Part shown: in pieces, positions 1 to 6,613 of the stretch
Layout: each line of letters begins with the position of its first letter
Numbering within the stretch: the first letter of the stretch is position 1
Assembly (NCBI GenBank): GCA_964235605.1
Contig: CAXSCR010000096.1
Coordinates: 1-9,816 of the forward strand
Reading direction: 5' to 3'
Length of the DNA: 9,816 nucleotides
DNA from: DATCRE01 sp964235605
Lineage (GTDB): Bacteria; Bacteroidota; Bacteroidia; Cytophagales; Cyclobacteriaceae
Made by a program: the position numbers and the translations under genes
Notes under the pieces: model-generated
Database searches by the model: none
What the model was told of the DNA's origin: nothing
Seen by the model: only the letters and a program-made list of their open reading frames with translations

Positions 1-170
1 AAATGAACGCAAAAAAAGTTAATGCGCAAGTTAATAACAGTATCCTCATAAATGTATTTCGTAAATCCCCAATAAGTGCTCTTCGAATTTACCAACGCAA
101 TTAACGCATGTTTTCCAAAAAAAAGATGAAGGGTTTGCACTTTTCTATTGTATATCTATATTCGTCCATC

Positions 171-236
171 TGTATAGTTAATTCCGCGCTGCTGTATAGT
201 CTAATCCGGATTAACTTTTATAGTATAGTAAAGTCC
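171..236 (+). repeat. Three 13-bp direct repeats, TATAGTNNANTCC
   Basis: Copies lie at 173-185, 195-207 and 224-236. All three keep TATAGT, the A at position 9 and the final TCC, so 10 of 13 positions are identical. The first two are also preceded by TG. An extra TATAGT overlaps the third copy at 219-224. Start-to-start spacings are 22 and 29 bp. The block lies about 180 bp upstream of the cysteine-rich gene and directly before the phased CAAC array. The iteration suggests a protein-binding site such as an operator or recombinase/replication iteron, but the binding factor is unknown. Confidence 0.6.
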
Positions 237-250
237 AGTTCAGGGCAAAT

Positions 251-343
251 TCAACAAAAATCATCTATCTACAACTTACTTTAACCCAATCAGACCCAAA
301 GTCAACTATTTTCAACCCTAATTCAACAATATTTAAACATAAT
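251..343 (+). repeat. Array of CAAC-type units spaced about 10 bp
   Basis: CAAC occurs at 252, 272, 303, 313 and 324. Degenerate versions (CATC, TAAC, AGAC, AAAC) fall at 262, 282, 292 and 335. The whole stretch therefore repeats with a step of 10 to 11 bp, one helical turn, for about nine units. It ends shortly before the first gene. Such phasing places every unit on the same DNA face, which fits cooperative binding of a regulator. It resembles the arrays at 1341-1400 and 6491-6540. Confidence 0.55.
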
Positions 344-418
344 CCATCCTTTGCGTATCCCTTGACTGAATGCATTTTAAGTATATTTAAGACACGCTGC
401 AACGCCCCAATTTATAAG

Positions 419-790
419 ATGACCCCTAAACCTATTGACTCTATTGCCATGAATATAAAAAAACATCTTGCGCCAAACGACCTCGAGCTTTTAATTCAGG
501 AATTAATTTCGTGTGCAATTATTTGTGAATCCAGTGCATCAGCTTTGGAAGCATCGAATTTGGAAGGTTTTAACGCCGTGATAGAGATAAATAAAGACTG
601 TTCTGTAACATGCCGACGAGCAGTATTTCTTTTTGAAAATGAAAAATCGTCGGGGCCCCTATTCCTTCAACCTTGTGAAGAAGTTTGTAAGATTTGCGTG
701 GAGGAAAATAGTAAACATTCAAATGAGTCCTGCAATAAAGCTGCCAAAGCTTGCCATGATTTCCTCGAGTTTCTTCAAAGTATTAAATGA
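419..790 (+). CDS. Divergent four-helix-bundle (DUF326/Csp-like) cysteine-rich protein
   Basis: The cysteine pattern matches the small four-helix-bundle copper-binding family (DUF326/Csp-like), whose members hold Cu(I) with CXXXC pairs facing the bundle core. Numbered from the ATG at 419, CXXXC pairs lie at C32/C36, C61/C65 and C86/C90. They are followed by C93, H100, C105 and C112. The block from C86 to C112 follows the usual family C-terminus, in which a Cys-rich helix, a His and a last Cys helix appear in that order. Several cysteines normal for the family are missing (for example Ala at 109), so copper capacity may be reduced or lost. No signal peptide is evident, so it is probably cytoplasmic. 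The start is uncertain: the frame is open from a TTG at 362, an alternative ATG is at 449, and none has a Shine-Dalgarno. I chose the ATG at 419 over the weak TTG. The gene stands alone, with no metal-transport neighbour. Confidence 0.6.
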   Translation: MTPKPIDSIAMNIKKHLAPNDLELLIQELISCAIICESSASALEASNLEGFNAVIEINKDCSVTCRRAVFLFENEKSSGPLFLQPCEEVCKICVEENSKHSNESCNKAAKACHDFLEFLQSIK

Positions 791-1049
791 ATTCTAGGGC
801 CTTTGTAGTATTATATTAAGGAGGGGTACTTAAACTCTTGCCGGTATACTTATATAGGTTCATGTTATAAAAAGCGAAATGCAAAAAAAATAAATTTTGT
901 CTTTCTCGTGACCATTTACAATATTCTTCGTTATATTCAAGTAAGCACACAACAATATTTTGAAAATGTTTAGTTATTAAAAAAGCCCGTACCAATTTTT
1001 TTCATTAAGGCTTTTGCTTGATGTTGGACCCAATTAAACGGTTATATGT
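791..1049. other. Intergenic stretch, possible leader elements
   Basis: No gene of normal size is present in these 259 bp. A strong Shine-Dalgarno-like AAGGAGGGG lies at 818-826, but it is followed only by a 10-codon TTG frame (838-870). A second 10-codon frame (1021-1053) starts with ATG and its TGA overlaps the ATG of the next gene. A 7-bp inverted repeat (981-987 and 1009-1015) lies just ahead of it. Promoters and leader function are not clear. Confidence 0.45.
981..1015 (+). promoter_or_regulatory. 7-bp inverted repeat before the small HTH-like gene
   Basis: AAAAGCC at 981-987 pairs perfectly with GGCTTTT at 1009-1015 around a 21-nt loop that contains a T-run. It sits 35 bp upstream of the ATG at 1050. 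It could be an operator or a weak leader hairpin. It does not look like a normal terminator for the gene ending at 790, because it is about 190 bp downstream and the T-tract is in the loop. Confidence 0.3.
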
Positions 1050-1265
1050 ATGAACACCTGGAATGTGCAGCCGGCAAATACAAAACAACTTGCCGCCCTC
1101 TATGAAGTTACCACAAGGATTTTCCGCAAGTGGATTAAACCATTCTCTAATGAAATAGGCGAACGAACGGGTATTTACTTTACAGTAAGACAAGTGGAAT
1201 TGATCATTGATAAACTCGGTCTTCCACCCCGTATCGAGATAATTTACAACCCATCTCATAAATGA
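1050..1265 (+). CDS. Small helix-turn-helix-like DNA-binding protein (71 aa)
   Basis: Residues 10-60 read like a short MerR/excisionase-type winged-helix fold. A helix (TKQLAALYEVT) is followed by a turn and a second helix rich in basic and aromatic residues (RIFRKWIKPF). A G-x-Y-F-T strand-like segment and a last helix ending in the conserved-looking KLGLPPR come next. Small proteins of this layout are common on Bacteroidota mobile elements, where they probably act as transcription or excision factors; that role is inferred. The ATG at 1050 overlaps the TGA of a 10-codon upstream frame (ATGA), so coupled translation is possible. No good Shine-Dalgarno is visible. The gene ends 27 bp before a strong terminator, so it is a separate transcription unit from the methylase-helicase gene. 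It is a candidate binder of the nearby phased arrays. An opposite-strand frame over the same stretch has no recognisable features. Confidence 0.6.
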   Translation: MNTWNVQPANTKQLAALYEVTTRIFRKWIKPFSNEIGERTGIYFTVRQVELIIDKLGLPPRIEIIYNPSHK

Positions 1266-1292
1266 CGTAAGTAATTACCATATCAATTACCT

Positions 1293-1325
1293 AAACCTCT
1301 GTAAGCTTTCTTACAGAGGTTTTTT
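1293..1325 (+). terminator. Intrinsic terminator after the small HTH-like gene
   Basis: A perfect 13-bp stem (1293-1305 pairing with 1310-1322) encloses a CTTT tetraloop (1306-1309) and runs into a T-tract at 1320-1325. Its A-rich left arm would make it partly active from the other strand too, but no gene converges on it. It isolates the small HTH-like gene from the downstream methylase-helicase gene. Confidence 0.92.
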
Positions 1326-1340
1326 ATTCCATTATTGGAT

Positions 1341-1400
1341 CGTTGTAAGTCAATTTAGTCCAATGTATTCCAAGAAAGGACGTTGTGATCCAAAGTGGTG
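1341..1400 (+). repeat. 10-bp-phased CAA array upstream of the methylase-helicase
   Basis: CAA begins at 1351, 1361, 1371 and 1391, exactly in 10-bp register. The slots at 1341 and 1381 are filled by CGTTGT. The unit at 1361-1370 (CAATGTATTC) matches the CAATGTANNC consensus of the array at 6491-6540, and that at 1351-1360 differs from it by one base. A CCAAAGT direct repeat (1390-1396 and 1408-1414) follows. The array lies 100-160 bp before the ATG at 1500. It is a plausible cooperative operator; the binding protein is unknown. Confidence 0.5.
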
Positions 1401-1439
1401 ACTCTTGCCAAAGTACTAGCCTATCTTTATTAAGTGCGG

Positions 1440-1462
1440 CCTTGACATAATTTAAGTCAAGG
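1440..1462 (+). promoter_or_regulatory. Inverted-repeat operator with a -35-like TTGACA
   Basis: CCTTGAC (1440-1446) and GTCAAGG (1456-1462) form a perfect 7-bp dyad with a 9-bp AT-rich spacer, typical of a dimeric repressor site. The left arm contains TTGACA (1442-1447). No convincing -10 box, nor the Bacteroidota TAnnTTTG element, follows at the right distance. The dyad ends 37 bp before the ATG at 1500. Its position suits control of the methylase-helicase gene. Confidence 0.45.
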
Positions 1463-1486
1463 GATTCCAAATTTGCTTTGACTAAA

Positions 1487-1492
1487 AAGAGG
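1487..1492 (+). promoter_or_regulatory. Ribosome-binding site AAGAGG
   Basis: A purine-rich AAGAGG sits 7 nt before the ATG at 1500. It is one of the few Shine-Dalgarno-like sites in this window that sits before a gene, and it fixes the start of the 1653-aa protein. Confidence 0.6.
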
Positions 1493-1499
1493 TACGATT

Positions 1500-4400
1500 A
1501 TGAAAGTAAGGTATGAAGAGAGAAGAGAGTTATTCATCCAGCATGTCAGGAGAGAATTAAACTCGAATGTAAAGCACAACAAAAAATCCATAGAGCGAAT
1601 TGCCGGATCGTATGGTATAACGGATAAAACAGAGATAAAAGAATACACCGAGCTTGCCATTGTTCTTGAGGCAAGAATGATAGCAGGATTCAAATGGAAT
1701 ATTGAAGAGAGGTATCATAAAATAGTAGCGCTCTATCAGAATCAGGTTAATCTATCACACCGCACAAGTCAAAGTATCTTACTTCAGCAGTACAGTACCC
1801 CTGCGCCGATAGCTTTTCTAGCTGGCATTTTTGTTCGTGCTGATTTAGGTACTTCAGTCTTTGAACCTTCGGCGGGTAATGGATTATTAACCATTGCAGC
1901 ACTTCCACAAAACGTAATAGTAAACGAGATTGATGATTTACGTAGATCAAACCTTGAGGCACAAGGCTATAGTCAAGTTTTGAAACAAGATGCTACTAAA
2001 GCTTTTAAAGGATTTGAAAAGGCTTTTGATGCCGTGCTCACCAATCCACCTTTTGGAACGTTAGACCGCGAAGTAAAGTATGAAAGCTTCGGAATCAATA
2101 CACTCGATCATCTAATGGCGCTCCGTGCTCTGGATACAATGAAGGATAATGGCAAGGCTGCCATTATTATTGGAGGACATACACGCTATGATAAAAAAGG
2201 ACGTATTCAAGCTGGTAAAAACAGGATATTTTTTAATTATTTATTCAGTCGTTACAATGTTGTTGACCTAATCAACGTTAGCGGCCACAAACTCTATTCA
2301 CGCCAGGGTACTTCTTTCGATGTCCGGCTGATTTTAATTAATGGTCGTAAGCTCCTTCCCTTTGGCTCTGCTCCCATTGCTGAAAATGATCGCGATAGCG
2401 TTGTTACTACCTTCTCTCAGCTATACGACAGGGTTATGGATGCCTTTAATAATTCCAACAATCTTTTTGATTTACCTTTTCAAGTGTATAAATACTATAA
2501 ACCCATTTATCATGATTCCATTTTGCTAATACAAAGCAATGACAGTTATATCTCTTTTAATGAAGATGCTGAAATTCTTGCAATGATTAACAACACGCCC
2601 CTATTGAAAGTCAAAAGACATGAGGGTAAAGAATTCATGGCAGCGATCATGAATAAAGCAAAACTGAATGAATTTGTTGCGATAATGGCTAAAGGGAGTA
2701 TGAAGGTTTTTATCTTGAATTCTTCATCTCAACATTTAGCATTAAGCCCTTCAGAACTGGAACTTGAAGTAGAGGCACTAGCTCTCGAACTTGATCTTAG
2801 AAAGTCTCCTGAAGAATTAGGAATGCCCTATACACCCGCTTCTGAGAGTTGTGTAGTCCTTGACACTGTTGTACCCGACTCTATGGGATTTGAAACCCAC
2901 GCTGCTTTGGCTCGAGTACGAGAAGCTGTTGGAGGTGATATTGATGAGTATGTTCGCACAAAACTTAATTACAAAACCAAAACCGAATTGTGCAAAGCTT
3001 TAGCGGCTGAACAAATTGATGCGGTTGGAATGGCTATTTATAACATTGAAGAGCGTAATCAGGGAATGATCATCGGAGATCAAACCGGCATTGGAAAAGG
3101 CCGTATTGCAGCTTCAATAATTCGGTATGGTGTCAATCAAGGTGTACAACCAATTTTTATAACCGAGAAAGCAAATTTGTTTTCAGATATCTACCGTGAC
3201 CTAGTTGCAATAGGTTGTAAAAATTTGGTTCCTTTTATTATCAATGCACGTGAGAGCAAGACTGATATTAAGGATGAAGATGGAGAAGTAGTTTATACGG
3301 CTTTACCCGCTAACGAACAAAGCAGAATATTTCAGGATCAAAAAGTACCAGCCCGATTTGATTTTATAGTGGGAACGTATTCACAGTTTAACTCTCCAGA
3401 TAAAAAACCAGAGAAGCCAGCATTTTTAAATGCCATAGCAGAGGATGCGATCTTCATTATGGACGAAGCTCATAACTCCTCCGGTTCAAGTAATGTAGGA
3501 AACTTCTTGCAGTCTGTAATCTCCAAAACCCGAGGCGTTATATTCCTCTCAGCCACATTTGCAAAGCGACCTGATAATATGCCTATCTATGCCATGAAGA
3601 CTTCAATCAGTGAGGCTAGCATGTCACGTGATGAACTGGTAGAGGCAATTACCACAGGAGGAGTAGCCTTGCAGGAGATATTGGCAGGGCAGCTAGTAGC
3701 CGAAGGGCAAATGATCAGACGTGAACGTTCCTTTGAAGGTGTTGAGGTAAACTACATTACCCTTGAAGAAAAAGAACAGGAACACAAAGCAATAGCCGAT
3801 AATATCACTGGCATACTTCGTGAAATAATTGACTTCCAGGCAAAGTTTGTAGATGATTTTGTTGATGAGCTTGACGATATAGCTGTTGCAGAAGGAAAAC
3901 AAGTCGAGCTGAGGGAAGGAACCTCTCAGGCTGGAGTTGATAACCAACCTTATTTCTCTAAAATCTTTAATGTGATCAATCAAATGCTTTTCAGTATTAA
4001 AGCAGAATCTGTTGCCGAGCGTGCCATCATGAGACTTAAAGAAGGCAAGAAACCCGTGATAGCATTTTCAAGTACAATGGGGAGTTTTATCGAGCAGATT
4101 GAATCAAGTACAGGTCAGGTGGTTTCTGATGGCGATTTTATAAATGCAGATTTTTCAGAAGTGTTGCAACGTGGACTTGAGGGTGTTCTGCGCTACACGG
4201 AAACGGGTGTAAATGGCGAAAAGATTTATAAAAAGTTTGACATACATGAATTCTCTCCTGAAGGCCAAGCCGACTATTTACGTATCTCCAAAAGAATTCA
4301 AGCCATCTCTACGGGCATAACGATCTCTCCCATTGACATTATTGTTCAGAAACTAAAAGATGCAGGATATTCAGTTGCAGAGGTTACAGGCCGGAAGTAT

Positions 4401-6461
4401 GAATTACAAATCAATGTTAAAAACAATCAGGCTTTAATAATGCCCAGAAAAAAGGTTAACACCAACGATGCCTTTCGTCAATTTAATAACAATGAAGTAG
4501 ATGTTCTTCTAATTAATCAATCCGGTAGCACGGGAGCTTCAGCACATGCTATTGTTACACCTAAAGTACCCAAAGACAAAGTAAAGCAACGGGTAATGAT
4601 CGTCTTACAAGCAGAGCTTGACATTAACACAGAAGTACAAAAACGTGGAAGAATTAATCGTACAGGCCAAATAATAAAGCCTATTTATGACTATGTAAAT
4701 TCGGCTATACCCGCTGAAAAGCGATTGATGATGATGTTGCAGAAGAAACTTAAATCTCTTGATGCGAATACTACCTCAAACCAAAAATCAAGTACAAAGA
4801 TTTTAGACGTGCCTGACTTCCTTAACAAGTATGGTGATCATGTAGTAGCGGAATACCTAAAGGAGAACTTAGAAGTAAATACCCTGTTGGATGATCCATT
4901 AGGATTGGAGAATACTAAAGTTGAGATATCATCTATGGAAGGCGCTGCACATAAAGTTTCTGGACGTGTAGCGGTGCTTTCAACAGCTATGCAACTGGAC
5001 TTTTATAATGAAATATCCAGCCGTTATAATGAATATGTAGAATATCTAAAACAGATTGGTGATTACGATCTGGAAGTGGAAGCAATGGACCTTCAGGCAG
5101 AAACCGTTTCATCCCGTATTGTGAAAATGGGTAAAGGTGGTGAAAGTGAATTTGGTGACGACAGTATGCTTGAAGTTGTGATGGCAAATGTTTTGAAAAA
5201 GCCTTTCTCTACAAGTGAATTAAATAATCTCATATCTGAAAGTCTGCAAGGCAAAGAGGCTTTTGAGCAACAAAAGGAAATCATTAGAAACTATGAGCAT
5301 GACATGAGCGAAAGGCTTAAAGAAGAACTTGATGAGAATAAAAAGCATTATGAGGCACTGATGAGTGGAATTAGCAATGAGAAAAAACTAAAACAGATAC
5401 TGAAAAAAGATGGAGAGAGTGCCTTTCAGGAAGCTGTGAAAAACCGCGAAGTAGAAATTCGTAAGGCCGAGCAACTGTCAGAGGAAAAGATAAGAAAGGG
5501 TTTTAATAACAGACAGGCATACCTTTCAGGTATTTTTGATTTCTACTATGTAGGTCAAAATCTCAATTATCCGATAAACAGCTATGACAGCGGACAGGAG
5601 CTTGTCTTTGCCGTATTCCTGGGCTTTATCATAGACATAAAAAAGAAGAATCCGTATGCACCAAGCTCAATACGTTTGAGATTCGCTATTGCAAACAGCA
5701 ATAAATACATAGCTCTTCCAGCTAGTTATTCTAAGGATATTACAGCTATTAAGGGAGCTAGTATAAGCCTTAATAAGGATAGTAGTGTACATGATACACT
5801 TACAAAATGGGAGGCGGCAATTCAGGAAAGCAACGTAGACAGAAAGATCAGACACATTATTACCGGAAATTTATTACAGGCATTTAGCTCTTATAAAGGT
5901 AAGCTTGTTAGTTATTCAACCAAGAATGGCGAAGTTAAGAAAGGTATTCTCATGCCTGAAAGCTGGAACCCAGGTAATGAGGGGCAACAGAAAGTAGAAG
6001 TGCCAATTTCAAAAGCCTTGAAGATTATACGCTCTATAACCAATGGTCAGCAAATCACAACAAATAATGATATCTCTATTTTTAAACAGCCCGGTAAATT
6101 CAAAATCATAGTTTCATCATCCAGACAAAAAAGCGGAGATGTTTTTCTCGATCCTGAGATACTTCAGCTCGTGGACAGAAATAACTTTGAAAAGATTTCG
6201 GACAAAATGATGGCTACAATAGAGGAAGACAAAATTGACAAGTTCATTATTCTGTTACAGGATAAATTTAGCGCAAGTGTGTCATTAAGTAGGTCTCAGT
6301 TTGATCTTATAAAAGATAGCATTCAAATAAAACCTGTAAGGGAAAAGCCAGTAATCAAAAATGAATCCAGATCACCGAAGCATGTTACATTAACTGATGT
6401 AAAGGAACTGGAACTTGAGGCGTTAGCATTAGAGTTAGAATTAGAGTTGCTTGAACTATGA
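1500..6461 (+). CDS. N6-adenine DNA methylase fused to a strawberry-notch SF2 helicase (1653 aa)
   Basis: A giant two-enzyme protein. After an N-terminal helical region come a SAM-binding motif FEPSAGNG (121-128) and the catalytic NPPF (182-185). That order is the one seen in gamma-type adenine-N6 methylases. From about residue 455 a strawberry-notch (AAA_34-type) helicase follows, with Walker A GDQTGIGKG (526-534), DEAH (655-658) and SAT (684-686). Its C-terminal lobe carries NQSGSTGASAHA (1006-1017) and QKRGRINRTGQ (1047-1057). The tail contains a predicted coiled coil (about 1247-1340) and ends in an alternating Glu/Leu stretch (1636-1653). A similar stretch separates the two enzymes (419-433). 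Fusions of this layout are known from phages and mobile elements, P1 DarB being the best-studied relative in architecture. They modify or protect incoming DNA from restriction; that role here is inference. All catalytic motifs appear intact. It is monocistronic or heads the unit with the RadA-like gene 148 bp downstream. Confidence 0.88.
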   Translation: MKVRYEERRELFIQHVRRELNSNVKHNKKSIERIAGSYGITDKTEIKEYTELAIVLEARMIAGFKWNIEERYHKIVALYQNQVNLSHRTSQSILLQQYSTPAPIAFLAGIFVRADLGTSVFEPSAGNGLLTIAALPQNVIVNEIDDLRRSNLEAQGYSQVLKQDATKAFKGFEKAFDAVLTNPPFGTLDREVKYESFGINTLDHLMALRALDTMKDNGKAAIIIGGHTRYDKKGRIQAGKNRIFFNYLFSRYNVVDLINVSGHKLYSRQGTSFDVRLILINGRKLLPFGSAPIAENDRDSVVTTFSQLYDRVMDAFNNSNNLFDLPFQVYKYYKPIYHDSILLIQSNDSYISFNEDAEILAMINNTPLLKVKRHEGKEFMAAIMNKAKLNEFVAIMAKGSMKVFILNSSSQHLALSPSELELEVEALALELDLRKSPEELGMPYTPASESCVVLDTVVPDSMGFETHAALARVREAVGGDIDEYVRTKLNYKTKTELCKALAAEQIDAVGMAIYNIEERNQGMIIGDQTGIGKGRIAASIIRYGVNQGVQPIFITEKANLFSDIYRDLVAIGCKNLVPFIINARESKTDIKDEDGEVVYTALPANEQSRIFQDQKVPARFDFIVGTYSQFNSPDKKPEKPAFLNAIAEDAIFIMDEAHNSSGSSNVGNFLQSVISKTRGVIFLSATFAKRPDNMPIYAMKTSISEASMSRDELVEAITTGGVALQEILAGQLVAEGQMIRRERSFEGVEVNYITLEEKEQEHKAIADNITGILREIIDFQAKFVDDFVDELDDIAVAEGKQVELREGTSQAGVDNQPYFSKIFNVINQMLFSIKAESVAERAIMRLKEGKKPVIAFSSTMGSFIEQIESSTGQVVSDGDFINADFSEVLQRGLEGVLRYTETGVNGEKIYKKFDIHEFSPEGQADYLRISKRIQAISTGITISPIDIIVQKLKDAGYSVAEVTGRKYELQINVKNNQALIMPRKKVNTNDAFRQFNNNEVDVLLINQSGSTGASAHAIVTPKVPKDKVKQRVMIVLQAELDINTEVQKRGRINRTGQIIKPIYDYVNSAIPAEKRLMMMLQKKLKSLDANTTSNQKSSTKILDVPDFLNKYGDHVVAEYLKENLEVNTLLDDPLGLENTKVEISSMEGAAHKVSGRVAVLSTAMQLDFYNEISSRYNEYVEYLKQIGDYDLEVEAMDLQAETVSSRIVKMGKGGESEFGDDSMLEVVMANVLKKPFSTSELNNLISESLQGKEAFEQQKEIIRNYEHDMSERLKEELDENKKHYEALMSGISNEKKLKQILKKDGESAFQEAVKNREVEIRKAEQLSEEKIRKGFNNRQAYLSGIFDFYYVGQNLNYPINSYDSGQELVFAVFLGFIIDIKKKNPYAPSSIRLRFAIANSNKYIALPASYSKDITAIKGASISLNKDSSVHDTLTKWEAAIQESNVDRKIRHIITGNLLQAFSSYKGKLVSYSTKNGEVKKGILMPESWNPGNEGQQKVEVPISKALKIIRSITNGQQITTNNDISIFKQPGKFKIIVSSSRQKSGDVFLDPEILQLVDRNNFEKISDKMMATIEEDKIDKFIILLQDKFSASVSLSRSQFDLIKDSIQIKPVREKPVIKNESRSPKHVTLTDVKELELEALALELELELLEL

Positions 6462-6490
6462 GCGGGGATGATCTTACTTATTTTAAGTGT

Positions 6491-6540
6491 CATTCAAAGC
6501 CAATGTAAGCCAACGTATACCAATGTAGTCGAAGTAGCAT
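6491..6540 (+). repeat. 10-bp tandem array, consensus CAATGTANNC
   Basis: Three consecutive 10-bp units at 6501, 6511 and 6521 share CAAYGTA and a final C. Degenerate units flank them at 6491 and 6531. This is the clearest of the three phased arrays and the same unit occurs at 1361-1370. It starts 29 bp after the methylase-helicase stop and ends about 70 bp before the next ATG. It may be an operator or iteron. Confidence 0.6.
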
Positions 6541-6552
6541 CGATTAGAGCCA

Positions 6553-6582
6553 AAGAGGGAACCTGACAATCTCAACCCTCTT
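6553..6582 (+). promoter_or_regulatory. Leader hairpin AAGAGGG/CCCTCTT
   Basis: A perfect 7-bp inverted repeat (6553-6559 with 6576-6582) has a 16-nt loop and lies 27 bp before the ATG at 6610. No T-run follows directly, so it is not a standard terminator. It may be an operator or part of a structured 5' leader. Confidence 0.35.
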
Positions 6583-6613
6583 ATCTTTCTAAAAATAAAG
6601 AAAGGTATAATGG
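6581..6613 (+). promoter_or_regulatory. Ribosome-binding site of the RadA-like gene inside a small hairpin
   Basis: The Shine-Dalgarno AAAGAAAGG (6597-6605) ends 4 nt before the ATG at 6610. CTTTCT (6585-6590) can pair with AGAAAG (6599-6604), extended by TTAT/ATAA across a 2-nt bulge. In that fold the ribosome-binding site would be partly hidden. The AT-rich stem is weak, so any regulatory effect is uncertain. Confidence 0.35.

Larger units (their letters stand above)
1..418. other. Non-coding, repeat-rich left region
   Basis: No convincing gene is visible before position 419. The stretch is AT-rich. It holds a short AAGTTAAT direct repeat (16-23 and 28-35), three 13-bp TATAGT repeats (171-236) and an array of CAAC units at about 10-bp spacing (251-343). 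The last two are listed separately. An open frame of 33 codons at 3-104 is too short and featureless to call. The region could be the upstream control region of the cysteine-rich gene, or an element end; no attachment site can be identified without the flanking sequence. Confidence 0.6.

Noticed and set aside
3..104. 33-codon open frame at the left edge
   Set aside because: It is short, lacks a ribosome-binding site and any protein motif. It could be the tail of an upstream frame but this cannot be shown from the window.
1005..1259. 84-aa frame on the - strand opposite the small HTH-like gene
   Set aside because: It largely mirrors the + strand gene at 1050-1265, has no recognisable motif, and the + strand version has the terminator and a DNA-binding-like pattern.
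2341..2529. 62-aa hydrophobic frame inside the methylase-helicase gene
   Set aside because: It lies out of frame within a clearly coding gene, so it is a shadow frame.
3693..3983. 96-aa - strand frame inside the methylase-helicase gene
   Set aside because: It is antisense to conserved helicase sequence and shows no motif of its own.
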